Assembly: GCA_016946835.1 (NCBI GenBank)
Contig: JACVTC010000214.1
Coordinates: 126,001-180,093 of the forward strand
Length of the DNA stretch: 54,093 nucleotides
From: Neocallimastix lanati (nom. inval.)
Taxonomy: Eukaryota; Neocallimastigomycota; Neocallimastigomycetes; Neocallimastigales; Neocallimastigaceae
Direction: 5' to 3'
Below, in pieces: positions 1 through 10,581 of this stretch. The position numbers and the translations under genes were made by a program. Each line of letters opens with the position of its first letter. The first letter of the stretch is position 1. The notes under the pieces were generated by a model that did not search any database, was not told where the DNA came from, and saw only the letters and a program-made list of their open reading frames with translations.

Positions 1-329
1 AAAGAGAATGTTAAAAGATAAAAATAGTAGTTTAATTAATACTAATAATATTAATATAATCTACCCAATCACGTTAATTTTAATATATTCATAAAAAAAA
101 CAATAAATTCGAAATACTTTTAAAAATGATGATTTTCTTAAAGATGTAATTATATATATATTAAAAGGAGAATAATTGATAACATAATAAACTATATAAA
201 AAATGTCCTTTTATAATTCTAATTTATATTATATTATTTTTGCGTTTTAAAAGTTTGTTCAATTTTTGAGTCAAAATTTGAAAAATTTTTATTAATAAAT
301 TTTTTTTACGAAAATTTTCATTTTTTTTT
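1..329. other. AT-rich edge of window, no recognisable gene
   Basis: Short A/T runs and AAT repeats. Reverse transcriptase of the adjacent minus-strand copia relic would be expected here, but no RT motif is seen in any frame. The RT half is either outside the window or lost. Confidence 0.5.
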
Positions 330-689
330 TTCATAGTTATTTGATTTTTCTTTGAGTGCAATGTTTTGTGTGTTAATATTGTTATTATTTTTATTTGAAT
401 TAGTGTCGTTTAAATTCTTCTTATTATCCACTTTCAAAGAGGTTTTAGAATGTATATTTATTTCTTCATCTTTATTACTAACATTGTTATTAACATTAAC
501 GTCAGAATTATCACTTGATTTATCAGAAATTAAAACAATTTTTTCATTATTTGAGTTAATTTTATTCTCATAATTTTCATAATTATTCTGAGTATAGCTA
601 TCATTTAATTCTTGTTCATTACTATTCTTGTTTGTGAAATGAAAATCAAAATTAAGAAAATTTAGATCATTAAATTCATTTTAGTGAGT

Positions 690-1579
690 ATTGGGAAGTC
701 TTAAATTTGAAGGAGTATCTTCTAAACAATATATTTCTCTCACATGATGTATTTTCTTCATAATCCATGATTATATAAAAATGTGATTTTTGATTGAAAC
801 CAGGAAATATACCTTTTTTAGCGTTAGGAACGAATTTTCCCTTATTTTGTGAAAAATCTTTGTAGTAAGTAGTGCATCCCCAATCTCTTAGATACTTGAT
901 ATCTATTTTATTTTTATAATATACTTCATCAGGTATCTTATTACTTATTCCACTATGAGGTATTTTGTTGTAAATGATATTAGTATATGTAATTGCATAA
1001 TCCCTGTAATCCTGAAAATAATGGCCTAGTAGAACGTTTTAATCAAACCATAATTTCAAGTACTAAAACTTTAATCTTTTGGAGTAAGACAAGTGATAAT
1101 ATATGGGAGGTGAATATTCTTTACTAATAACGTTTTCGCTGCAAAATTTTTTTAATTCGAATATTGTCAAATTCTTTTCCATAATCTGATTTGAAAATTT
1201 TAATGCTATTTTTGTTTGGAAAATTTAGAAATTTTAATGTATTTACGACGACGTCTATTGCTTTAGATTTTCTTTTTAAAAGGAATATCCAACTCTTTCT
1301 ACTATATTCGTCTATAATTACTAGGATAAATCTATAATCATTTATAGATTTGTTTACAGAACCCATAATGTCTAAGTGGATTACTTCTATAATATCTGAG
1401 GCTTTTGGTGTTTCTTTGTTGTGTGGATTTCTTCTCATTTTTGCAATTTTACAATTATTATAAAAATTTTCATCTATGTTATGTAACTTTAAGTATTTAT
1501 TTAGGTCTTTTGTGTAGTAATGATTAAGCCGTCGATGCCAAACTATTTCTTTGGAACTTCGAATGTTTTGTATAACCAT
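690..1579 (-). pseudogene. copia integrase (pre-IN zinc domain, core, C-terminal part)
   Basis: Integrase joins retrotransposon cDNA to chromosomal DNA. The N-terminal end (1579 downwards) has the pre-integrase motif WHRRLNHY, then a Cys pair region and core residues HLDIMGS, DEYSRKSW and KSDYGKEF. Near 1140 the frame breaks; another frame continues with SENVISKEYSPP, the usual lead-in to the catalytic-Glu segment. The expected segment NGLVERFNQTI is then on the plus strand (about 1011-1110), after which minus-strand coding resumes (DYRDYAITYTN, then YLRDWGCTTYYKDF). A short block has therefore been inverted. The remainder down to about 690 matches the region between the copia core and the linker. 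Confidence 0.8.
1011..1110 (+). other. Micro-inverted segment inside copia A integrase
   Basis: On the plus strand this block reads PENNGLVERFNQTI followed by SSTKTLIFWSKTSDNIW, the copia integrase segment containing the catalytic glutamate. Both flanks are coded on the minus strand, and this is exactly the piece missing between them. Breakpoints are placed by where the homology switches strand and may be off by several bases. Confidence 0.75.
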
Positions 1580-2034
1580 TATATTAATGCTGTTTTCTAT
1601 AGGTTATTTTTATAATTATAATGATTAAGTGATATAGCTGTAATATTTATTTCATTTCTTTTATTTGCCTAAAAAGTTGCAGCTGTTTTGTAGTTTTCAT
1701 CCAAAAGGCTCATGATTACTTCATTGTTTATTTCTTCATTGAGCACTTTTGTTCCAGTTCTGGAGAATACAATATCACTAATCATATTTTTAGCAACGTC
1801 TTTTGAAAATGGAACCCTTTTTAATATAATATAATGATTGTTGACCTTAAAATCATACTCGCCATATCCTTCGAAGTCGCAATAGGTATTATTAGTACTG
1901 TAATGATATTAACATCGTTATACCTTGGTTATTGTTACTCAAATGATGCCTACCTTGCCTCACATAATATATGTCACTGGTTCGAATCTTATCTATTACC
2001 TTTTGGAATAAAATATTTATTTAGTTATTAATTC

Positions 2035-2175
2035 CATCATTAATGATCCATCCACTTCGTTACAGGCACATTTTAAAGTAATTGGATCATTAATGAAATT
2101 CTTTAAAATTATTTTATTATTAGTTATATGTACTCCGGCTCCAGAATCATATAACCATTGCGTTTTTTCATATTC
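2035..2175 (-). pseudogene. copia aspartic protease fragment
   Basis: Minus-strand reading gives QWLYDSGAGVHITNN and then NDPITLKCACNEVDG, the active-site region of a copia protease (catalytic Asp in DSGA at about 2136-2150). It lies between the zinc knuckle and the pre-integrase domain, as in an intact copia polyprotein. The pre-integrase region (about 1580-2030) follows with stops, including a TAG where Trp would fit (TF-stop-ANKRNE). Confidence 0.75.
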
Positions 2176-2519
2176 GTTTATATGAAAAATATTATTTAAT
2201 GAATTTAAATATCCTGTAACTCTAGAAATCTTAATTTCTGATTAATACAACTATTATTGTTTACTTTTTCTTTATTACTTCTTAATTCATAATTTTTATC
2301 AAAGTTTAATAAACAAGTTGATTTCATATTTTCATTAGTATTTTTGATCATTTGATGTGGATGGTCTATCAAGATATGGTCTAATTTGGTCAAAGTTTAC
2401 TTCATAATTATATTCATTATTTGAATTAGCATCATTTACGAACCAATATATCTTCTGTTGTTATATTTTTTATTTCTGTTGTAATTTTCATTATTACCCT
2501 TTTTATCTTCATTGTAGTA

Positions 2520-3233
2520 TTTATTAAATTTGCTATTCGGGTTCTTCGGGCTAAAATAGCATTCTTTTGTGTCATGATTATTCATGTTACAAATATAGCA
2601 ATATTTATCTTTTTCTTCCTTTCCTTTTTTGGTGTTTCTCTCATGTTCTTTGTTATTGATATCATATTTTTGAATTTTATTAATCCTTCTATTTTGTTTT
2701 CCTTTACATTTAATTTTTTAGCGTAGTCGATATCCATTGGGTCATCATGAGTTCTTCTTTAGTAGTGTTTCCCCAATATTAAAGTAATTCCATAATTTCA
2801 AATCTTCTTTTATTTTATTATATAGACTATCAACTGTTACCACTAAGATAAAATTTGATTTAAAGCTTGTTGGTAAAGCACGTAAGAAATATTTTGCCTT
2901 TTTCTTTTCTTCCATTGGTGCTTTTGCCTCTTTCATATTACTGAAAATTTTAATCATTTTCTTACAGGCTGTTGGTATTTCATTTTTTGTTCTTGTCTTT
3001 ATTGTTGTGAGTTTATTGATCCATTGAAGAAAGTCATTGGCTTCACTGTTATATTCAGATTTTAGAGATTCTGTAATAGCTGAGGCTGCTTCAATGCCTA
3101 TGATATCCTCATGAATTTTTGGAATAATTGAATTTATTATAATTAAACGTACCTTTTTATTTTCTTGTTTAGCTTTCTTAATGGCCTCAACATTAGTTTG
3201 GGTATTGTCATATAATTCTTGAACAACATCCAT
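2520..3233 (-). pseudogene. copia Gag with zinc knuckle (relic)
   Basis: The frame from 3233 to 2745 gives 162 residues of Gag core (UBN2-like: SEYNSEANDFLQWINKLTTI, then ALPTSFKSNF). After a frameshift the zinc knuckle CYICNMNNHDTKEC (2559-2600) is complete and fits CX2CX4HX4C. In an active element Gag would form the particle and bind RNA. The ATG at 3233 is the natural start, with no in-frame upstream extension recognised. It lies about six bases from the N-terminal region of the oppositely oriented copia B. Confidence 0.8.
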
Positions 3234-3239
3234 TTCGAG

Positions 3240-4060
3240 ATATTAATAACTTTATTAATAATAAATCATAATAATAATCTAAATATTTATAGAAATAATA
3301 AACAAAATCTAATTTTACCAATAATAATATTATTAAACTCTTCTAAACCTAATATTAATAATAATAATATTGATATTTGCAATAATAATAATCATAATAA
3401 TATTAAAGATTATAATATTAATCCTAATAATTTTAATTATAAAAATGATAATTTTATTAATACTATTGAAACTGAAAATGAAGAAGTTTCTAAAACTTAT
3501 CAAAAACCTCTCAATTGTGATAACGCCAATGAATGAGATATTGATAGATTAAAAGAAAGATATTATCAAACAGGTCAATCCTATATTTATAGTATCGATA
3601 AACAAATTAAAAACTTAAAAATTGAAGATAATGATTTTTTAAGTTATATAAATAAAATTGGCGAATTATATAACCTTATAAAAACAGAATGTAATAAATG
3701 AAATAAAAAATCACTAGATGATAATTATAAAATAACTCACATTTATAAAGAACTTATAAATACCAGAATACACCCTTTATTTATCTATTTGGTTGATAGC
3801 AATTCTTATGACGAATTTAAAGATAAAATGTATAAATTATATTCGATGATGGTAACAATAAAGAATTTAACTGATAATGATAATTTCGATAATTATAATA
3901 ACAATATAACCATACAACTTCAACTTTGATAAAAGTAAATCAAAGGGAAAAAGTCCATATAGAATATAACTATTGCTACATAAATGAAAAACATGGACAT
4001 ATAACTAAGAACTGCTATAAAATTAAAACCAACTAAAGCAATTCAAGCAATAATAAGATA
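3240..4060 (+). pseudogene. copia B Gag (Asn-rich N-terminus, core, damaged knuckle)
   Basis: The first 290 bases code an Asn-rich leader, followed by a Gag-like core (RLKERYYQTGQSYIYSIDK, INKIGELYNLIKTECNK, RIHPLFIYLVDSNSYDEFKDK). In-frame TGA codons lie after NANE and after CNK. The zinc knuckle at about 3975-4020 reads CYINEKHGHITKNC: His and the outer Cys residues are in place, but Asn replaces the second Cys of CX2CX4HX4C, so zinc binding would be lost. Confidence 0.7.
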
Positions 4061-4317
4061 AATAAAGGTAGAAAAAGAAAATTAAAATTAAAAACTAAAA
4101 AATATAATAAAATATTTAAATCATGTAATGTTGATAATAAAATTAAAAAAACATTAATCAACATTCTGATTCGGACTCAGATGATATAAAGTCATTAAAT
4201 TTTAATTCTAATTATGTGTCTTGTTCCCTTGTAAAAAAATGATTCCATAAAAAACCACAATAACTAGAGAAAATTTGAAGATATAAAATATTCCAAAAAT
4301 CTGAATATATCCTTTAC

Positions 4318-4566
4318 ATCTTGGATTATTGATAGTGGAACCGCTATCAATTTGATAAACGATTGTAATAAATTAACAGATGTAAAGGAAATTGATGAAA
4401 GAACAATTACTACTGTTAATGGAACTACTGAAATTATAAGATATGTTGGGAAATACATAGGGGAATATAATAAGTTTTTTTCCATTTCAAATGTGTATTT
4501 CGCATCAAACATAAACAATAATTTAATTTCGACAAACCATATATTATATATTATATATGGGTTTTA
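4318..4566 (+). pseudogene. copia B protease fragment
   Basis: The frame reads SWIIDSGTAINLINDC and continues through VYFASNINNNLISTNH, the DSG active site and C-terminal NLIS region of a copia protease. It is followed by a stop and a low-complexity gap before the pre-integrase domain. Confidence 0.75.
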
Positions 4567-4667
4567 AATTAAACATAAGAAAAATTAAAATAAGAAGATT
4601 CTAACTATTACAAAAGATAATAAAAATATTATTATTATCAAACTCAGACAATGAAGGTTTATTTGTA

Positions 4668-5111
4668 ATGAAATCAAAAGATTTACAAACTAACAATGAT
4701 GTAAATTATGTTGACCGATATAAATTACTAGTAAATATTGTTGAACAAAATCTTTGGCATGCCAGACTTGGCCATTTTGTAAATAAGGAATTAGAAAATT
4801 TTGTTATAAAACATATACAAAATAAGCATATTTGTAAACAATGCAAAATTAATAAAATGAAAAGGGCAAAATTCGACATGTCAACAAATAAAACAACAAA
4901 TCCTTTAGAATTGATCCACTCAGATGTTGTAGGTAAGCTCAAAATATCGAACAGTGGATTCAAATTTTATGTTAACTTTTTAGACGACTACTCGAGAAAA
5001 TGTTGGGTATTCACGATCAAAGATGACGGAACAAGAAAAGCCAGGCTTGTAATCAAAAGATTCAAACAAATCAAAGGTAAGGATTTCATTGATTGCAGTC
5101 TGATATTTTGA
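4668..5111 (+). pseudogene. copia B integrase N-half fused in frame to RT start
   Basis: This 147-codon frame begins with the pre-integrase/zinc region (LWHARLGH, CKQCKINKMKRAKF), enters the catalytic core (ELIHSDVVGKL, FLDDYSRKCWVF), and then becomes RT N-terminal sequence (DDGTRKARLVIKRFKQIKGKDFID). In an intact copia element several hundred codons separate these parts. The join lies at a W-V-F tripeptide common to both domains, so the deletion probably used short homology there. The frame breaks at 5111 and RT continues in another frame from about 5093. Confidence 0.8.
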
Positions 5112-5600
5112 GAATTACTTTTGCGATAGCATCTATAATGAATTGGAAAATAATGCAAATCGATATAAAAGCAGCATACCTAAATGCTGAATTAAAAGAA
5201 AAAATATTTGTGAAAATTCCAGAAGGAGACAAAAATTTTAATAAAGAAAAATACTGGTTATTAAATAAAGCTTTGTATGGCTTAAAAACAAAACGGAAGA
5301 GCTTGGAATAAGGAAATTACAAAATTTCTAAAAAGTATAGGTTTAAATCAATTAGATACTGACAAATGTATATTTTGTAAGGATAACAAGAATCACAAGT
5401 TATACGCAATTTTAAATTTATATGATGATGATATATTATTAACCGGTAATGAAGATGAAGTTAAAAAAATTATCAACAAAATTAAAAGAAAATACAAAAT
5501 ATCCAAAGAATCAGTTGCTAATAAAATCATTGGCATTGATATTATGAAACATAAAAAGGGCTATAAAATCATCCAAAAAAAAAAAATTATATTGATAAAA
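5093..5600 (+). pseudogene. copia B reverse transcriptase
   Basis: Motifs in order: FAIASIMNWKIMQIDIKAAYLN, PEGDKNFNKEKYWLLNKALYGLK, a frameshift, then GRAWNKEITKFLKSIGLN and LYDDDILLTGNEDE. The active-site box is YDDD, where copia elements normally have YVDD. The downstream KIIGIDIMKHKKGYKI segment is also typical. Two frameshifts and stops make it non-coding today. Confidence 0.8.
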
Positions 5601-5614
5601 TCATCAGAAAATAC

Positions 5615-6350
5615 ATGATATATAAAACCAAAAGAATCAATACTCCATGCCATAGGATAACTATGGAACAAAGGGAAAATTCCAGATTAGTAGATGTGAC
5701 CAGTTACAAATCACTTTTAGGAGCATTACTGTACATCGCTGTTAAAACAAGACTGGATATAGCATTCTCGGTAAATCAACTTGCTAGAAATGTGAAAAGC
5801 CAGCTAAAGTTGATTATGATTCAGCTATGATGACTTTGCAATATATAAAGTAAACAAAGGAAAAATCAATTTATTATAATGGTAATGAAACTTTAGTTGG
5901 ATATTCTGACTCAGACTAGGGAGGCGATGAATTAACAAGAAGATCAACAAATGGTTTTAATATTCCTATTGGGAAATGCTCCAATAGCATGGAAATCACA
6001 AACACAAAAGTGTGTTATATTATCTTCTACCAAAACAGAATGTGTTAGTCTTATTGAATGAACAAAACATGCATTAAAATTAAGAAAAATCATAAAAGAA
6101 ATTACTAACAAAGAATTAAATATAAAGATCTTTGTAGAAAATAATGCATGCAAAGCTATGGTTGAAAGTGAAAATGCAAGAGGCAGAATAAAACATATGG
6201 ATATAAAGTACAAATTTATTTACTAAAATATCGCAAAAAAATAAAATAAATTTGGAAAAGATTGAGTCCAATAAAATGGCAGCAGATCCACTTACTAAAT
6301 GTATTTCCGGACCAAAAATGGCCATTTATTCTAAATTCATATTTGATTAA
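5615..6350 (+). pseudogene. copia B RNase H (relic)
   Basis: The C-terminal RT/RNase H part begins TSYKSLLGALLYIAVKTRLDIAFSVNQLAR. RNase H motifs follow in shifting frames: GYSDSD-stop-GGDELTRRSTNG (TAG where copia has Trp), STKTECVSLIE-stop-TKHALKLRK (TGA), ENNACKAMVES, HMDIKYKF, and the terminal AADPLTKCISG equivalent to the copia D-LTK-L motif. It ends about 150 bases before the polypurine tract, as expected for the 3' end of the element. Confidence 0.8.
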
Positions 6351-6496
6351 AAGAAAAAAATATATATATTTTATTAATTTTAAAACTTTATTCTTATCAA
6401 TATTAATATTACTAATTTTATGATATTATTTTATATTTACTATTAACATTTATTAATATCACTTAAAAAAATTTTTTTCTCAATGTAATTTCTAAT

Positions 6497-6505
6497 GTAG
6501 GGGAG
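6497..6505 (+). other. Polypurine tract of copia B
   Basis: A G-rich purine stretch (GTAGGGGAG) lies directly before TGTTAAATATTG, downstream of the RNase H relic. That is where a copia element has the primer for plus-strand synthesis. Confidence 0.65.
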
Positions 6506-7239
6506 TGTTAAATATTGTGGCAGTGCTTAGATACAAAATATTAAACATACATTTTAATACATTACCAATTACATTGAAAATATAAATTTATATAGTAGTA
6601 AAATATTTTTTTTTTTTTTTTTTTGGAATTTAATCTAAAAAAGGAATCAAAAATAAATAAGTAAAAAGTAAACAAATAAACAAAGTATCATTTGAGATTA
6701 CATTAAGAATATTGCTAATATTTATTGTGTATTCTAAACCAAAAATTAACAATATTATTTATTATTCAATTATTTATTATTTATTATTTATTATTAAATT
6801 ATTTATTATTTATTATTTAATATTTAATTATATATTATTTATTATTCAATTATTTATTATATATTATTGTTAGCAAACAAAGATTTTGACATAAATTATT
6901 TATATAATTGAAATAAATTAAATTTAAATTTACAATATATTTTCTTTATTTTCTCGTTGTATTATAATTTCATTATTTAATTTCATTGTAATAAATTTCA
7001 TACTATTTGGCACAAGCCTCAATTTGTATATAAACTCATGTATTTTTCATTAATTTTGTAAATTATAATTACCTTTTTAATTTTTATATTAATAAAGTTT
7101 AATAATTAAATCTTAATTTTGCTTTTACTTTTAAATATTTATTATTTATTATAATTGAATATTTATTATTTATTATTCCATTATTTATTATATATTTATC
7201 TATTTTAATTGATAAACACTCAAAAGTTCGATGTACTTT
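6506..7239 (+). repeat. 3' LTR start of copia B and AT-rich spacer
   Basis: The LTR should begin at TGTTAAATATTGTGG (6506). Its 3' end is not recognised because no second copy is in the window. The stretch contains TTATTTATTA microsatellites (about 6760-6870 and 7140-7200) and no coding sequence. Confidence 0.5.
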
Positions 7240-7681
7240 TGTTGGGATTTATTTATTAAATTTATTAAAGTATTATTTATTTAATTAATTTTATTATTGA
7301 GATTACATATATTTTAAAAAGCTATCTAACAACTTTCTTATACTTTTAATTACAAACTAACTTAACATAATATAACTTTTAATCTTAACTTTTACACAAC
7401 AACGACACGACAACAACTTCTCTTAATTCAGAGAAATGATTTATTTTTATGTTATTTAGTTATAATTAACTATTTAATTAATTGTTCTTGTGATTAGAAT
7501 AAACTATTAATAATTATTATTTAAGGAAATATTTAATAACTATATAAATATAAATATAAAATAATAATAAGAATATTATTAAAACATTGATTTATGTTAA
7601 TAAAATTTATTATTAATTATAAATATAATTAATATATAGAAATCAAGCCACATAATGAAATTGTTATAAAATCATTGGAAT

Positions 7682-8452
7682 GAGTGTGTGTCATTTCGCA
7701 AAAATTCATTTCGGAAAAGTTTCATTTCGCAAAATTTTTTGTGCCATTTCGCAAAAGTTCATTTCGCAAAAATTTCATTTCGGAAAAGTTTCATTTCGCA
7801 AAATTTTAATAAATAGATAAATAAATAATAAAATAAATAAATAAATAAATAATAAAAAAATAAAAAAAAAAGAATTATAAAATATAAAATAAAAAATAAA
7901 GAATAAAAAAAAAAAAAAAAATATAAAATATAAAATATAAAATATAAAATATAAAAAAAAAATATAAAATATAAAATATAAAAATATAAAATATAAAATA
8001 TAAAATATAAAAAAAAAATATAAAATATAAAATATAAAAATATAAAATATAAAAATATAAAATAAAAAAAAAAAAAAATATAAAGTATAAAATATAAAAA
8101 AAATATAAAATATAAAATATAAAATATAAAATAAAAATAAAAAATAAAATATATATATATATAAAATAAAAAATAAAAAATAAAAATAAAAAATATAAAA
8201 TAAAAAATAAAAAAAAATAAAAAAAATATAAAAAATAAAAAATAAAAATAAAAAATATAAAATATAAAATATAAAAAAAATAAAAAAAATATAAAAAATA
8301 TAAAATAAAAATATAAAATATAAAATATAAAATAAAAAAAAAAATATAAAATATAAAATATAAAATATATAATATAAAATAAAAAAATAGATACCACCTA
8401 AAATCATCCTAATTTTGTGCTACTTTTAACTCCCTTTTTTATGATGTCCTCA

Positions 8453-8500
<48 letters not shown>

Positions 8501-9118
8501 TGAATTATTTATAAATATTTCTTTTATTAAAAAAATTTATTAGCAATTTAAGATTTTTAAAATACTGCTCAAGGACTTAAAAGGTGTAAAATGATCAATT
8601 AATTATTTAAATATTATTTTTTAATATTTTTTTTTAATAATTATATTTTAAATTTAACAATTATATTTTAAATTATTATCCTTTACATCTTTTAAATTAT
8701 TAATACTTATTTTTTTTATATATATAAAATTCTTATATATATTTTAAAAAATTATAAAACGTTTAAAACATATGATAAAATATTTTATTTTTTTAAAGCG
8801 TTAATTCTAATGAATATTTATTATTATATAATGTATATTTATTATATATATGTCCATATATATATGTATATTTTTTTTTAAAAATTTAATTTTAAAATTT
8901 ATTTATTTATTATAGTTTTATATATTTATTTTTATTTATTTAGTTTTTTATTTAAATTATATATATTATTTATTTATTTTATTATTAATTTATTTATTTA
9001 TTAAAAATTTTGCGAAATGAAACTTTTCTGAAATGAAATTTTGCGAAATGAAACTTTTTATGTAAATTTTCCGAAATGAAACTTTCCGAAATGAAATTTT
9101 GCGAAATGCTCCTCCCCC
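7682..9118. mobile_element. Foldback / MULE-like DNA element
   Basis: Both ends carry inverted arms made of a reiterated unit of about 15-16 bp: CATTTCGCAAAA and CATTTCGGAAAA on the left (about 7690-7808), the complement on the right (about 9009-9110). Outer ends are GAGTGTGTGT and CTCCTCCCCC. The host sequence CATTGGAAT is repeated on both sides (7673-7681 and 9119-9127), and the related repeat at 32630-33174 has no insertion at that point. The 9-bp duplication and G-rich ends resemble Mutator-like elements. No transposase is present, so it is non-autonomous. Confidence 0.8.
7811..8395. repeat. TATAAAA-type low-complexity core of the foldback element
   Basis: Almost pure A/T with irregular ATAAAAT and TATAAAA iterations, followed by a T tract of about 40 bases (8455-8497). 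Two long minus-strand open frames here (F/Y/I only) result from the repeat and are not genes. Confidence 0.85.
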
Positions 9119-9213
9119 CATTGGAATTAAGTTTGATTTATGACATTAATTTATGTTTGAATAATAAAATCTATTTTACATTAATTAAGGTTTGAATATT
9201 TCATTTTATATCA

Positions 9214-10581
9214 TAATATTTTATTATATTTTTATCAGGTGTGACAAAAAACAATGAAATAAAATTTTATTGATTGCTTTTATTTATCTATTTATATATT
9301 AACATTATTTATAAATAAGTTTAATTAATATAATTGTTATATATTAACATTAATAAATATTTATCTATTTTATATTTATTTATCTATTTACTTATTTGCA
9401 ATGATATTTGTTTATTTATTATTTACTTATTTATTTATTATTTATTATCTATTTATTTATTATCTATTTATTTATTATCTATTTATTTATTTATCTATTT
9501 AATTATTTATTATTTATTAATTATTTATTTATTTTAATTTATATTTTAATTAATATTTTGTCAAATTAAATATTTTGATTTTATTATTTTTTTATTAAAT
9601 ATTATATATATATATATTTTTTTATTAAATATTATATATATATATTTAATAAGATTAACATTTTTAAATTGAATTTCTTCTTTCTACTATTCTTTTTTTA
9701 ACAAAAGACATTTTTGAAATTTAAATATAATTGAAAGGTTAATATATTTAAAAATATTTTTTTTTTTAAATTTATTAATTCTTTATACTATCAATAAAAT
9801 AATAATAATAATAATAAAATTGAAATACTATCAATATTTTTTTCATATATCTTTTTTTTATATATATATATATCAAAGGACATTTTTGAAATTTAATTAA
9901 AGAATTAATAAATTTAAAAACATTCATTTTTAAATTTATTAATTCTTTATAATAAATAAAAATAAAAATTATAATACTATCAATAAAATAAAAGTTTAAT
10001 ACTATCAATAAAAGTTAAATTATATTACATTTTAAAAATATTCATGACTAATCAAATTTAATAGAATTTAAAATTAACAATTTCTTCTAATGACTTTTTG
10101 CATTATCTTTTTTGAAATTTAAAGTTTACTTATCATTAATTTTATTTTACAAATTTTAATTTTACAATTTTTAATTTTACAAATTTTAATTTTAAAAATT
10201 TTAAATTTACACATTTTAAAATTTGTAAAATATATTTAAATAATATAAATATCAATTTTCTTCTACACCCTTTATAATTATTAATCTATATTACTTATTC
10301 ATATTTTTTGGAATTTTTAGTAAATAATTAATATAAATAAAATTTCAATTTTCTTTTATAATTATAAATTTTTCTGCGTTTTTAAAGTTGAGATTACATA
10401 ATTATCAATCAAGTAATTAATTTCCAATTTCCTTCTACAGTCTTTATAATTAGTAATTAAGTGTAAATAAAATTTCAATTTTCTTTTGTAATTATTAAAT
10501 TTTCGGCATTTTTAAAGTTGGGATTACATAATTATTAATCTACAACCTTTAAAATTTAATAAAAAGTATAAACACTGTAGT
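9214..10581. other. AT-rich intergenic region upstream of the ankyrin gene
   Basis: No gene seen. It contains ATTT/CTATTTA microsatellite (9330-9540), a diverged tandem duplication around ACATTTTTGAAATTT (first copy near 9707, second near 9880), and a clearer 130-bp tandem duplication at 10334-10560. Confidence 0.6.
10334..10560. repeat. 130-bp tandem duplication upstream of the ankyrin gene
   Basis: The stretch from TAAATAAAATTTCAATTTTC through AAAGTTGAGATTACATAATTA recurs 130 bases later with a few substitutions (AAAGTTGGGATTACATAATTA). It ends 20-30 bases before the proposed first exon, so it lies in the promoter/5' leader region. Confidence 0.65.

Larger units (their letters stand above)
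330..3233 (-). mobile_element. Degenerate Ty1/copia retrotransposon A (gag to IN-RT linker)
   Basis: Read on the minus strand, the copia domain order is preserved: Gag, zinc knuckle, protease with DSGA, pre-integrase WHRRLNHY, integrase core, integrase C-terminal region, then an Asn/Ser-rich linker (about 690 down to 330) of the kind that separates integrase from RT. Frames shift repeatedly and stops interrupt most domains, so this is a dead copy. No LTR or PBS is recognised at either end, and RT and RNase H are absent. It abuts another copia relic on the opposite strand at about 3235. The plus-strand frames at 352-573 and 1834-2031 are antisense shadows. Confidence 0.85.
3240..6350 (+). mobile_element. 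Degenerate Ty1/copia retrotransposon B
   Basis: Plus-strand copia relic with Asn-rich Gag N-terminus, Gag core, a damaged zinc knuckle, protease, integrase N-terminal half, RT and RNase H, ending just before a polypurine tract and an LTR start at 6506. Several stops interrupt it, and many are TGA at positions where tryptophan would fit. A large internal deletion joins the integrase core to the RT N-terminus. It is a different copia lineage from copia A, since Gag and integrase sequences differ clearly. Not functional. Confidence 0.85.
7240..9213 (+). repeat. LTR-like repeat L3, copy a (interrupted)
   Basis: It starts TGTTGGGATTTATTT and ends TTTTATATCA, and is strongly similar along its length to 32630-33174. 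Without the 1.4-kb insertion at 7682-9118 it would be about 540 bp. The TG...CA ends and size suggest a solo LTR. No 5-bp target duplication is visible at either copy, so the class is not certain. Confidence 0.7.

Noticed and set aside
352-573. Plus-strand 73-codon frame
   Set aside because: Antisense of the Asn/Ser-rich integrase-RT linker of copia A.
1975-1995. GGTTCGAATC, like a tRNA B box
   Set aside because: No A box or acceptor stem at proper spacing; lies within the copia A coding region.
7759-8407. Two long overlapping minus-strand open frames (over 200 codons)
   Set aside because: Composed of F, Y, I and L only; direct translation of TATAAAA low-complexity DNA.
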